From UBA8919 sp041658185 (GTDB taxonomy: Bacteria; Elusimicrobiota; UBA8919): a stretch of DNA of 64,000 bases. The stretch covers positions 1 through 64,000 of the forward strand of contig JBBAAR010000004.1 in NCBI GenBank assembly GCA_041658185.1, given 5' to 3'. A program made the position numbers and the translations under genes. The notes beneath the pieces were generated by a model. The model saw only the letters and a list, made by a program, of their open reading frames with translations, had not been told where the DNA came from and searched no databases. Of the stretch, positions 1 through 6,946 are shown one piece after another; the stretch's first letter is position 1; each line of letters starts with the position of its first letter.

Positions 1-143
1 CAGAATATGACATTGAAACCAGTAAACAAAAACGTGAAGTGTGGGTGAAAGCATGGAAAAAAATAAGCGGGAAAGAAATTTCTGAAATACGAAAAGAATT
101 AGAAAATGAGTTTCGTAAAATTCTTGGCGTTGATAATAATTAA
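1..143 (+). CDS. 3' end of an unrecognised gene (partial)
   Basis: An open frame enters from the left edge (codons start at base 3) and stops with TAA at 141-143, giving about 46 residues. The peptide is highly charged and predicted helical (EYDIETSKQKREVWVKAWKK, then more Lys/Glu-rich helix, ending GVDNN). I recognise no family from this piece. The next fragment begins in another frame 4 bases before this stop, so this could also be the upstream part of one frameshifted gene. Confidence 0.4.
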   Translation, partial: EYDIETSKQKREVWVKAWKKISGKEISEIRKELENEFRKILGVDNN

Positions 144-220
144 ACAAAGAAATTGCCCAACTTGTCTATAAACTATATGGCTTAAACTCCGAAGAAATAA
201 AAGTTATGGAAAATGAATAA
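140..220 (+). pseudogene. C-terminal scrap of a DNA methylase/restriction-type protein
   Basis: Frame 2 opens at 140 right after a stop and reads LNKEIAQLVYKLYGLNSEEI then KVMENE before TAA (218-220). The pattern [I/L]..LVY.LYGL..EEI near a C-terminus is familiar from N6-adenine DNA methyltransferases and type IIG restriction-modification enzymes. No start codon or body of such a gene is in the window. It overlaps the next ORF start by 8 nt. It may be the true C-terminus of the 1-143 frame after a frameshift, or a relic. The assignment rests on a short motif only. Confidence 0.4.
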
Positions 221-818
221 AATAAGTATAACAAAATCAATATTTTTAGATGCAAGTGCCCTTGTAAAATATTTTTTGAAAGATAATGACGAAAAGGGAG
301 TAGAAATAATAAAATATTTGATCGATGAACTTGAGAAAGAATTCAACCGAGGTGTAAATGTAGAATTATTTTTGGAAACTGCCAGTGAATTTATTGATGA
401 GACAAAAAAAGTATTAAAAAGAAAATATGAATCTAAAAATAACATAGTAAAAAGTATTACTGAAAATGAATATCAAACCGCTTTAGCAATTCTTGATACT
501 GAAGATTTTATTCACAAGGTTTCAATATTAGTAAAAGAAAAAGATATAATTAAAATAAAAAAAGAACATCCAGAACTTTCGGGTAATGATTGTAAGTTAG
601 CATGCATTATATGTGCTTATTTTAAAAGTAAAAAATTAAGAAACGAATTGGTATTCCCAATACTTGCAGATAAAAATTTGAAAAAATATTGTGAAAAAGA
701 AGGATTTGACGTAATAAATCCTGAATCAATAAAAGATAAAAATAGTTTTAAGGATTTTTTGCTTAAAAAAGGTATTCAAGTACAAATAACCGGAGATATA
801 GCGGAGAAGGGGAGTTAG
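213..818 (+). CDS. PIN-domain ribonuclease-like protein
   Basis: 201 aa. The N-terminus IFLDASALVKYFLKDND carries the first PIN acidic residue in the usual beta-strand/helix context. A mid-protein Glu-rich segment, SGNDCKLACIICAYFKSKK and then FPILADKNLKKYCEKEGF supply the later acidic positions and the ILADK.L..YC core strand. PIN domains are Mg-dependent RNases, often VapC toxins. The protein is longer than a typical VapC (about 130-150 aa) and no recognisable antitoxin precedes it, so toxin status is uncertain. The gene is AT-rich like the rest of the left edge. The start at 213 follows a purine-rich stretch and overlaps the upstream fragment by 8 nt. Confidence 0.65.
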   Translation: MNKISITKSIFLDASALVKYFLKDNDEKGVEIIKYLIDELEKEFNRGVNVELFLETASEFIDETKKVLKRKYESKNNIVKSITENEYQTALAILDTEDFIHKVSILVKEKDIIKIKKEHPELSGNDCKLACIICAYFKSKKLRNELVFPILADKNLKKYCEKEGFDVINPESIKDKNSFKDFLLKKGIQVQITGDIAEKGS

Positions 819-867
819 AGGACAAAGTTGAAATGGTTGATAAAAAATATTCGGTGAGGAATTATCT

Positions 868-1050
868 ATGAAAAGAACTGCTATTAATTGTGCAAATTAT
901 TTAGTTGATGGCAAATGTGATGATTGGATTATTAAAATTTTTTCAGCAAAAGAACATATCCCAGATAAAAAAATTGAATTCTGGGGAATTTCAGAGAGTA
1001 ATAAAGCAGATGAAATCTGCAGTAAATGTCAAAATTTTGAATCGAAGTAG
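868..1050 (+). CDS. small four-cysteine protein, function unknown
   Basis: 60 aa with Cys at 8, 17, 51 and 54. The last two form a CxxC (ICSKCQ) and the first pair is CANYLVDGKC. This spacing could make one zinc site, but no named family is recognised. A GAGG about 10 nt upstream of the ATG at 868 is an acceptable ribosome site. It lies 49 nt after the PIN gene on the same strand and may be cotranscribed with it. The ordered Cys pattern and reasonable codon use favour a real gene over a chance ORF. Confidence 0.55.
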   Translation: MKRTAINCANYLVDGKCDDWIIKIFSAKEHIPDKKIEFWGISESNKADEICSKCQNFESK

Positions 1051-1087
1051 TAAAATAATACCGATAATACCGTAAGAATAAAAGAAT

Positions 1088-1109
1088 AAAAGGGGACAGG
1101 TACAATTTT
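1088..1109 (+). repeat. 22 bp direct repeat, left copy
   Basis: AAAAGGGGACAGGTACAATT followed by TT, repeated exactly at 3724-3745. The two copies bracket both toxin-antitoxin modules. GGGGAC-headed motifs of this kind occur in REP-like dispersed repeats of many bacteria; no transposase gene for them lies in the window. Confidence 0.85.
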
Positions 1110-1175
1110 CTGCAATCTGAAATCTTGAGAAAATGATTTTTGATTTTAGAGAAATCAGATACAGCATCAAGTTAT

Positions 1176-1207
1176 CTACTTTCGTAGTTTCGTAGTTGCG
1201 AAAGTAG
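1176..1207. repeat. 9 bp stem inverted repeat
   Basis: CTACTTTCG (1176-1184) pairs perfectly with CGAAAGTAG (1199-1207) around a 14 nt loop that itself repeats the TAGTTTCG/GTAGTT theme. There is no T-run, so it is not a standard terminator. It is probably a REP-like palindrome. Confidence 0.7.
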
Positions 1208-1296
1208 TATAATAGGTCGGGTTTTACCGACGGACATAAGAAAAACAGAAAATTTGACTTTTGGAGGTAATGCGGAAAATGGGGACGCTTCACATT

Positions 1297-1396
1297 TTTC
1301 TGGTTTGAAAACCTGAAAAGATTTTGTGGGTGCAGGTCAACCTCCCGACCTTCCTTAAAATAATTTTTCATATTCAAAAAGTACTTGACAAAACAT
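1297..1396 (+). repeat. ~100 bp duplicated leader, copy 1 (before higBA)
   Basis: Starting at TTTCTGGTTTGAAAACCTG and ending in the TTGACAAAACAT of the higBA promoter, this segment is repeated almost base for base at 2090-2191; copy 2 has two extra C. The copy ends inside the promoter, so the -35 hexamer is inside the repeat while the -10 and operator are outside it. Confidence 0.9.
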
Positions 1397-1413
1397 CATA
1401 TATGATGTATAGT
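1385..1413 (+). promoter_or_regulatory. higBA promoter with palindromic operator
   Basis: TTGACA (1385-1390), a 17 bp spacer and TATAGT (1408-1413) form a near-consensus sigma-70 promoter. The spacer carries a perfect 16 bp palindrome ACATCATATATGATGT (1393-1408), a natural binding site for the HigA repressor between the two promoter hexamers. The expected transcription start, about 1420, falls only a few bases before the best toxin start codon at 1427. Confidence 0.85.
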
Positions 1414-1426
1414 AATGGTGGATTGT

Positions 1427-1774
1427 ATGTATAGGGTCATTTATTATACGGATAAAAGAGGAGATTCGCCCGTAGAAGATTTCATCTGTTCTTTACATTT
1501 AAAAGTAAGAGCGAAAGTTTTAAAGTGGTTGGAGTTATTAGAAGAACACGGCCCGAATTTGCCGAGACCATATGTGGATAGTTTGAGGGATAAAATAAGA
1601 GAGTTAAGAATATCTCATAGTAATCTGGAAATAAGAGTGCTTTACTTTTTTTGGAAAAACAAAATTATTGTATTGACAAACGGATATTTTAAAAAAGACC
1701 GAAGGACAGATGGCTCGGAAATTGAAAAAGCGATAAGTTGTATGAACGATTTTATAACAAGGGAAGGAGGATGA
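1427..1774 (+). CDS. higB: HigB-like toxin (RelE/Gp49 superfamily)
   Basis: 115 aa from ATG 1427. Family features are the start YRVIYYTDKRGDSPVEDFI, a helical segment with Lys/Arg-rich KVRAKVLKWLELLEEHG, the central SLRDKIRELRIS strand, then RVLYFFWKNKIIVLTNGYFKK. This matches phage Gp49/HigB toxins, ribosome-dependent mRNA endonucleases. The frame also contains an ATG at 1415, but that codon lies next to the -10 box and upstream of the expected transcript start, so 1427 is preferred. GGTGGA just before it could serve as a weak ribosome site. The antitoxin follows after 6 nt, the toxin-first order typical of hig. Confidence 0.85.
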   Translation: MYRVIYYTDKRGDSPVEDFICSLHLKVRAKVLKWLELLEEHGPNLPRPYVDSLRDKIRELRISHSNLEIRVLYFFWKNKIIVLTNGYFKKDRRTDGSEIEKAISCMNDFITREGG

Positions 1775-1780
1775 ACAGGT

Positions 1781-2062
1781 ATGAATAAATACAGGACATT
1801 TAGAAATCATTTGAAGGCGGAATTGAAAAACTCCGAATTCAAAAAAGTATATGGCAGGGAAGATTTTATAATAAGGGTCGCGGTGCAGATTGCCCAAGAA
1901 CGCCAGAAACATCGTCTTACGCAAAAAGAACTTGCTAAAAAACTGCACACTTCACAGCAGACAATTTCTCGGATAGAGCAGGGCGATCAGAATATTACCA
2001 TCGGGTTGATAGAGAGAATAGCGGAAGTATTCGGAAGAAAACCCGTCCTGAAATTCAACTAA
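1781..2062 (+). CDS. higA: HigA-like antitoxin, XRE-type HTH
   Basis: 93 aa. Residues ~25-85 form a Cro/C1-type helix-turn-helix: AVQIAQERQKHRLTQKELAK, then TSQQTISRIEQGDQNITIGL. This is the usual antitoxin and autorepressor partner of HigB. The GGAGG at 1766-1770 inside the end of higB serves this start. It probably binds the 16 bp palindrome at 1393-1408. The remaining N-terminal residues (NKYRTFRNHLKAELKNSEFK) resemble the short toxin-binding segment of RelE-partner antitoxins. Confidence 0.88.
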   Translation: MNKYRTFRNHLKAELKNSEFKKVYGREDFIIRVAVQIAQERQKHRLTQKELAKKLHTSQQTISRIEQGDQNITIGLIERIAEVFGRKPVLKFN

Positions 2063-2089
2063 TTTATGGTAAATCAGGGACGGTTCTGG

Positions 2090-2191
2090 TTTCTGGTTTG
2101 AAAACCTGAAAAGATTTTGTGGGTGCAGGTCAACCCCTCCCGACCTTCCTTAAAATAATTTTTCATATTCAAAAAGTACTTGACAAAACAT
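2090..2191 (+). repeat. ~100 bp duplicated leader, copy 2 (before abiE)
   Basis: A second copy of the 1297-1396 segment, again ending in TTGACAAAACAT with the -35 box of the abiE promoter inside it. It begins about 28 nt after the higA stop. It differs by two additional C residues in the CAACCCCTCCCG stretch. Confidence 0.9.
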
Positions 2192-2208
2192 ATAGTTGTT
2201 TGTATAAT
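2180..2208 (+). promoter_or_regulatory. abiE promoter
   Basis: TTGACA (2180-2185), 17 bp, TATAAT (2203-2208): exact consensus hexamers. A short inverted repeat ATACA-TTTT-TGTAT (2222-2235) sits downstream of the expected start and is a possible AbiEi binding site. It is only 5 bp per arm, so that part is weak. Confidence 0.85.
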
Positions 2209-2249
2209 CATTTCCGTAAATATACATTTTTGTATGTTATTGGAAAAAT

Positions 2250-2879
2250 ATGAGATTTGAAGAATTCAGGAAAACCGTAAAAGACCTGCCGATTATTAAA
2301 AACGGCTATCTCAAACAGATTAACCGCCATAGTCCGTCTCTTAATATCCAGTTGGAAAGATGGACCAAAAAGGGGTATATAATCCGTCTGAGAAGAAATT
2401 TCTATCTATTAAACAGCGAGGACAAAAAAAATGGTCCGTCAAAAATGTTTATTGCAAAAGAAATTTACAGCCCTTCGTATATCAGTTTGGAATATGCGCT
2501 TTCAATTTACGGTTTAATCCCCGAAAGGACGATGGACATTACTTCCGTTACCGCGAAAAAAACATCTAAATTTGAAAATAAATTTGGGATGTTCATTTAT
2601 CAGCATATTAAAGAAAACTGCTTTAAGGGATTTATTGAAAAAAAAGACGAAGCCGGCTTGGCATATTTCATTGCAACTCCAGAAAAAGCCGTCGCCGATT
2701 TTTTATACCTGAACAAAAACAGGTTTGATAAAAATTACACGGATATTCTGAAAGAATCCTTCCGTTTCCAGAATACCGGTTCATTGAATAAGAGAAAATT
2801 TAAATTTTATGTCAAATTCTTCTCCAGCCGGAAGTTGAGCCGAATCGCGGAAGCATTTCTGAAACTCGGCGATTTTTAG
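2250..2879 (+). CDS. AbiEi-like antitoxin/repressor
   Basis: 209 aa. The N-terminal winged helix reads LERWTKKGYIIRLRRNFYLL. The AbiEi core includes YISLEYALSIYGLIPERTMD followed by ITSVT, and ATPEKAVADFLYLNKNRF. These are hallmarks of type IV antitoxins of the AbiEi family, which repress their own operon. The gene is followed 10 nt later by the AbiEii partner. The first 120 nt contain a +1-frame ORF that is only a shadow. Start ATG at 2250; no strong ribosome site is visible. Confidence 0.88.
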   Translation: MRFEEFRKTVKDLPIIKNGYLKQINRHSPSLNIQLERWTKKGYIIRLRRNFYLLNSEDKKNGPSKMFIAKEIYSPSYISLEYALSIYGLIPERTMDITSVTAKKTSKFENKFGMFIYQHIKENCFKGFIEKKDEAGLAYFIATPEKAVADFLYLNKNRFDKNYTDILKESFRFQNTGSLNKRKFKFYVKFFSSRKLSRIAEAFLKLGDF

Positions 2880-2889
2880 GGTAATTAAA

Positions 2890-3699
2890 ATGTACGAACT
2901 CTTGAAAGAAAAATTTAAAGATATCGTTGATGTTGAAGAAAAAACAAACAAGGCACGGGAATACCTGCAGTTTCTTTCGTTAAAAATTTTATTTGACCAT
3001 AATTTTTTTGCTCATTCCGCATTTGTCGGCGGCACAGCATTAAGAATTATTTACGATTTGCGGAGATTCAGCGAGGATTTGGATTTCAGTTTAATCAATA
3101 AAAAAAACTATTCTTTCAAAAATGTTACAGACATTTTGGAAAAAGAATTAAACCGTTACGGGCTGAAAGTTGAATCGGCGAAAAAAGAGAACAATATCGT
3201 CAATGCCTGTATGCTGAAATTCCCCGGTTTGTTAAACGAACTTAAAATCAGCAGCATTAAAGGACAAAAACTCTCAATTAAAATTGAAATTGATACTAAC
3301 CCGCCGCTCGGCGGTAAAACACTGCTTACACCGGTAAGTAAATCGTTTGTTTTTGCGGTCAGGCATTTTGACCTCCCGTCTTTATATTCCACAAAACTGC
3401 ACGCGTGTTTTTACAGGAAGTATGCAAAAGGCAGGGATTTTTACGACCTCGTCTGGTATTTGGGAAAAAAAACTGTTCCTAATTTTACATTGTTGAATAA
3501 CGCCGTAAAGCAGACGGAAGGTAAAAGTTTGAGTATCAACAAAAATAATTTTAAGGAATTCTTAAATAAAAACATTAAAAAAGTAGATTTTAACGCCATA
3601 AAAAAAGACGTTGAACATTTTCTGGAAGACAAAAGCGAATTAAAACTGCTGGAAAAAAATGTTATTTTGCAGTTGGCGGACAGTGTTATTCTGGAATGA
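2890..3699 (+). CDS. AbiEii toxin, nucleotidyltransferase (DUF1814)
   Basis: 269 aa. Diagnostic motif FVGGTALRIIYDLRRFSEDL followed by DFSL near residues 45-68: the GG[T/S] loop plus the D-x-D metal pair of the DNA polymerase-beta-like fold. The segment SKFV..VRHFDLPSLYSTKLHACFYR and the RKYAKGRDFYDLVWYL motif are also typical of the family. AbiEii toxins are nucleotidyltransferases in type IV toxin-antitoxin and abortive-infection systems. Length is normal (about 250-300 aa). The short inter-gene gap after abiEi implies one transcript. No terminator is obvious after it; the right-hand 22 bp repeat follows within 25 nt. Confidence 0.9.
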   Translation: MYELLKEKFKDIVDVEEKTNKAREYLQFLSLKILFDHNFFAHSAFVGGTALRIIYDLRRFSEDLDFSLINKKNYSFKNVTDILEKELNRYGLKVESAKKENNIVNACMLKFPGLLNELKISSIKGQKLSIKIEIDTNPPLGGKTLLTPVSKSFVFAVRHFDLPSLYSTKLHACFYRKYAKGRDFYDLVWYLGKKTVPNFTLLNNAVKQTEGKSLSINKNNFKEFLNKNIKKVDFNAIKKDVEHFLEDKSELKLLEKNVILQLADSVILE

Positions 3700-3723
3700 A
3701 TGCCAATCGGAGAAAAAATGGAA

Positions 3724-3745
3724 AAAAGGGGACAGGTACAATTTT
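3724..3745 (+). repeat. 22 bp direct repeat, right copy
   Basis: Exact second copy of the 1088-1109 repeat, just after abiEii and just before the promoter of the next housekeeping gene. It marks the right boundary of the toxin-antitoxin island. Confidence 0.85.
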
Positions 3746-3749
3746 TTTC

Positions 3750-3778
3750 TTGAAAGCCACTCCATAATTTTGTATAAT
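3750..3778 (+). promoter_or_regulatory. promoter for the citrate-synthase-like gene
   Basis: TTGAAA (3750-3755), 17 bp, TATAAT (3773-3778), inside the frequent context TTTGTATAAT. The expected start is near 3785, and a ribosome site GCGAGGTG precedes ATG 3810. Confidence 0.8.
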
Positions 3779-3809
3779 CAAACAATAAATTTTTAAGCGA
3801 GGTGTAATT

Positions 3810-5174
3810 ATGCTGAAATTCAACAAAAAAACAAGAACCTTGGAGCAGGAAGAGTATAAGTATGAACTGCAGGATGTGAAAGAGCCCAACCTTTACAGGG
3901 ATATTTTTCCTTACGGCGAGGTGCCGAAAATTTCATTCAACTGGCGTGTGATGCCTATGACTCCCGCCGAGGAAATTTGGATAACAGATACGACATTTCG
4001 CGACGGTCAGCAGTCCCGTCCGCCTTACACGGTAAAACAGATTACGGACATTTACAAAATGCTTCACCGTCTTTCTGGTCCCAACGGTGTTGTCAGGCAG
4101 TCGGAGTTTTTTCTTTATTCCGAGAAGGACAAAGAAGCATTAAGAAAATGTCTTGAACTCGGCTACAAATATCCCGAAATTACCGGCTGGATAAGGGCGC
4201 ATAAAGAGGATTTCAAACTTGTAAAAGAGATGGGGCTTACGGAGACGGGTATTTTGACGTCCGTTTCCGACTACCATATTTTTCTGAAACTTAAAAAAAC
4301 TCGCAAGCAGGTTCTGGATATGTATCTGGATATTGTCCGCAATGCGCTTAACGAAAATATAATTCCCCGGTGTCACTTTGAGGATATAACCCGCGCCGAT
4401 TTTTACGGATTTGTAGTTCCGTTCGCCCAGGAACTGATGAAACTTTCAAAAGAGGCAAAGGTTCCGATAAAAATCCGCGCCTGCGACACTCTCGGTTACG
4501 GAGTTACATATCCCGGCGTTTCAATGCCCCGCTCGGTAAACGGCATAATGTATGGTCTTACAAAATTTGCCGGTGTGCCGTCGGAATGGCTGGAATGGCA
4601 CGGTCATAATGATTTTCATCGCGCCCTGACGAATGCTATCGGTTCATGGCTTTACGGATGCTCTGCGGCAAACGGTTCGCTTTTGGGAATAGGGGAGAGA
4701 ACAGGCAATACTCCGACGGAAGCGCTTATTATTGAATACATCGCTTTTCGCGGCGATGCCAACGGAATGGATACGACGGTTATCACCGAAATCGCGGATT
4801 ATTTTGAAAAAGAGATGGGCTATCAGATTCCTCCGACCCAGCCGTATGTCGGAAAAAACTTTAATGTTACCCGTGCGGGAATTCATGCGGACGGTCTGTT
4901 GAAAGACGAAGAGATTTACAATATCTTTGATACTAATAAACTTTTGAACAAACCGGTTTCCGTCGGAATTACGGATAAATCAGGTGTAGCGGGAATTGTC
5001 TACTGGGTAAATCATCACATGAAAGTTAAGGTTGATAAAAATCATCCCGGTGTTGTAAAAATCAAGGAATGGATTGATACGCAATACGAAGCGGAAAGAA
5101 CAATCGGGATTTCCGATGAAGAAATGCACGAACTGGTAAAAAAATATCTTCCGAATATTTTTGAAAAAAAATGA
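3810..5174 (+). CDS. HMGL-family acyltransferase, probable citrate (Re)-synthase
   Basis: 454 aa. The TIM-barrel HMGL signature is ITDTTFRDGQQSRPPYT (residues ~56-72), with further active-site pieces RACDTLGYG and EWHGHNDFHRA (metal-binding His pair) and the late IHADGLLKDEEIYN segment. The family condenses acetyl-CoA with a 2-oxoacid: isopropylmalate, homocitrate, citramalate or Re-citrate synthase. The segments LHRLSGPNGVVRQSEFFLYS and YPEITGWIRAHKEDF are, from memory, those of Re-citrate synthases of anaerobes rather than LeuA, and no leucine genes are nearby. Substrate is therefore inferred. The stop overlaps the proS start as ATGA, so the two genes are coupled. Confidence 0.75.
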   Translation: MLKFNKKTRTLEQEEYKYELQDVKEPNLYRDIFPYGEVPKISFNWRVMPMTPAEEIWITDTTFRDGQQSRPPYTVKQITDIYKMLHRLSGPNGVVRQSEFFLYSEKDKEALRKCLELGYKYPEITGWIRAHKEDFKLVKEMGLTETGILTSVSDYHIFLKLKKTRKQVLDMYLDIVRNALNENIIPRCHFEDITRADFYGFVVPFAQELMKLSKEAKVPIKIRACDTLGYGVTYPGVSMPRSVNGIMYGLTKFAGVPSEWLEWHGHNDFHRALTNAIGSWLYGCSAANGSLLGIGERTGNTPTEALIIEYIAFRGDANGMDTTVITEIADYFEKEMGYQIPPTQPYVGKNFNVTRAGIHADGLLKDEEIYNIFDTNKLLNKPVSVGITDKSGVAGIVYWVNHHMKVKVDKNHPGVVKIKEWIDTQYEAERTIGISDEEMHELVKKYLPNIFEKK

Positions 5175-6892
5175 AATTTTCACAGGCATTTATTCCGACT
5201 CTTAAAGAAACACCGTCTGATGCGGACACAATTTCTCTGAAACTGATGCTGAGAGCAGGCCTCATCAGAAAATTGTCGTCTGGCATTTATGAATGGCTTC
5301 CTCTGGGGCTTCGGGTGCTAAAAAATGTTGAGCAGATTATCCGTGAGGAAATGGACAAAATCGGCGGTCAGGAACTTTTGCTTCCGGCACTTCAACCTGC
5401 AGAATTGTGGGAGGAAACCGGCAGATGGAATCTTTACGGAAAAGAACTCTGCCGGATAAAAGACCGTGCAGGACGTGAGTTTTGTCTGGGCCCCACGCAT
5501 GAGGAAATCATAACGGATATTGTAAGACGTGATGTCCGCTCATACAAACAACTTCCCTTAATGCTTTACCAGTTCCAGACAAAATTCAGGGATGAAATCC
5601 GTCCCCGTTTCGGAGTTATGAGAGCAAAAGAGTTTTATATGAAAGACGCATATTCGTTTCATGCGACGGAAGAAGATGCCGGAAAATATTACAAAATTGT
5701 TTTTGATGCTTATTCAAAAATTTGTGAAAGATGTGGATTTAAGTTTCGTGCTGTTGAGGCGACGACTGGCACTATCGGCGGGTCATTCTCGCACGAATTT
5801 ATGGTTCTGGCGGATACCGGCGAGGAAGAGATTGTCTCCTGCGAATGCGGCTACGGTGCGAATGTTGAAAAGGCGGAATGCGTGAAAGAAAGTTTAGAGT
5901 TTAGAGTTGAGAGTTTAGAGATGCAACCTTTGGAAGAAATTCATACGCCGGATATGAAAACGGTGGCCGAGGTCGGAAAATTCCTTAATGAAAAACCGGA
6001 AAAATTCATCAAGACGCTTATCTATCTTGCCGACGGAAAACCTGTTATGGTTTTGGTAAAAGGCGATTGCGAGATAAATGAAGAGAAACTCAAATCACAT
6101 CTTAAGGCAACCGAACTTGTGCTTGCCGCCGGTGAGACCGTTGAAAAAATATCAGGTGCGCCGGTAGGTTTTGCCGGTCCTGTAAGAAAAGATAAAATTT
6201 TAATTCCAATTTATGCGGATTTTTCAGTAGAAAATATCATAAACGGCATTTCAGGAGCCAATAAAAAAGATTATCATCTGAAAAACATAAATATCGGCAG
6301 GGATTATAAACCGACTGAAATTGCGGACATACGAAAAATAAAAAAAGGCGCTCTCTGTCCGAGATGTAAAAAACACGAATTAAAGTTTTCGCGGGGCATA
6401 GAGGTCGGGCATACTTTCAAACTCGGAACGAAATATTCAAAAGCGATGAACGCTACATTTCTTGACGTTAAAGGCCAACAAAATTTTTTTATAATGGGTT
6501 GTTACGGAATAGGCGTTTCCCGAATTGTTGCCGCAGCGATTGAACAATCACATGATGAAAGCGGAATTATCTGGAACGAGTCGCTTGCACCTTATAAGGC
6601 GATAATAATTCCCGTTTTCCCACGGGGACTTCCTTCGGTCGCTTACTACGGTAAAGTTAAAGATGTCTGCGATAGAATATACGAAAAACTCTCCCAAAAA
6701 TATGATGTTTTATTAGATGACAGAGATGAAAGAGCAGGTGTCAAATTCAAAGATGCGGATTTGCTGGGAATTCCCGTCCGTATAACCGTCTCAGAAAAAA
6801 CATTGAAAGAAAATAAAGTGGAAATAAAATATCGCAACAAAAATTCGGTAAATCTGTCGGATATAGAAAAAGTTCTTGACATAGTAATTTAA
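5171..6892 (+). CDS. proS: prolyl-tRNA synthetase, bacterial type
   Basis: 573 aa. Class II aminoacyl-tRNA synthetase that charges tRNA-Pro. Motif 1 and 2 regions are visible (SSGIYEWLPLGLRVLKNVE; KFRDEIRPRFGVMRAKEFYM), then the inserted YbaK-like editing domain (about 245-390), motif 3 around GCYGIGVSRIVAAAIEQSHD and an anticodon-binding C-terminal domain (VLLDDRDERAGVKFKDADLL). At the core/editing-domain junction, residues ~240-250 are encoded by a 7 nt tandem repeat (see 5891-5920). The start overlaps the previous stop by 4 nt. Its 3' end carries the promoter of the rimP operon. Confidence 0.96.
   Translation: MKFSQAFIPTLKETPSDADTISLKLMLRAGLIRKLSSGIYEWLPLGLRVLKNVEQIIREEMDKIGGQELLLPALQPAELWEETGRWNLYGKELCRIKDRAGREFCLGPTHEEIITDIVRRDVRSYKQLPLMLYQFQTKFRDEIRPRFGVMRAKEFYMKDAYSFHATEEDAGKYYKIVFDAYSKICERCGFKFRAVEATTGTIGGSFSHEFMVLADTGEEEIVSCECGYGANVEKAECVKESLEFRVESLEMQPLEEIHTPDMKTVAEVGKFLNEKPEKFIKTLIYLADGKPVMVLVKGDCEINEEKLKSHLKATELVLAAGETVEKISGAPVGFAGPVRKDKILIPIYADFSVENIINGISGANKKDYHLKNINIGRDYKPTEIADIRKIKKGALCPRCKKHELKFSRGIEVGHTFKLGTKYSKAMNATFLDVKGQQNFFIMGCYGIGVSRIVAAAIEQSHDESGIIWNESLAPYKAIIIPVFPRGLPSVAYYGKVKDVCDRIYEKLSQKYDVLLDDRDERAGVKFKDADLLGIPVRITVSEKTLKENKVEIKYRNKNSVNLSDIEKVLDIVI
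5891..5920 (+). repeat. 7-nt tandem repeat inside proS
   Basis: Four AGTTTAG-type heptamers in a row (the third is AGTTGAG), translating as SLEFRVESLE. It is unlike the surrounding coding sequence and resembles dispersed 'AGTTTAGAG' repeats. The reading frame stays open across it. Confidence 0.85.
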
Positions 6893-6904
6893 GTTTTGTA
6901 TAAT
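6876..6904 (+). promoter_or_regulatory. rimP-nusA-infB operon promoter
   Basis: TTGACA (6876-6881), exactly 17 bp, TATAAT (6899-6904): full consensus, lying over the last codons of proS. The expected start is near 6911, directly before a strong hairpin. Confidence 0.9.
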
Positions 6905-6915
6905 AACATGCGTGC

Positions 6916-6946
6916 AAGAGTGGTCAAAAAACCACTCTTTCTTTTT
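6916..6946 (+). terminator. promoter-proximal intrinsic terminator (likely attenuator)
   Basis: AAGAGTGGT (6916-6924), loop CAAAAA, ACCACTCTT (6931-6939), then T, C and five T. It is a perfect 9 bp stem plus T-tract. It starts about 5 nt after the expected transcription start of the rimP operon, so it could stop transcripts almost at birth, and it would also stop read-through from proS. Confidence 0.85.

Larger units (their letters stand above)
1051..1426. other. 376 bp repeat-rich spacer before higBA
   Basis: No coding frame here is convincing. The spacer holds a GGGGACAGGTAC-type repeat (1088-1109), a 9 bp stem hairpin (1176-1207), a small GTCGG/CCGAC stem-loop near 1217-1233, another GGGGAC motif near 1281, the first copy of a ~100 bp duplicated leader (1297-1396) and the higBA promoter. 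It reads as a mosaic of repetitive elements. Confidence 0.7.

Noticed and set aside
1297..2191. Integron attC or IS ends for the duplicated leaders
   Set aside because: No attC-like R/L boxes, integrase, transposase or target duplications were seen; the repeats are direct and contain promoter parts.
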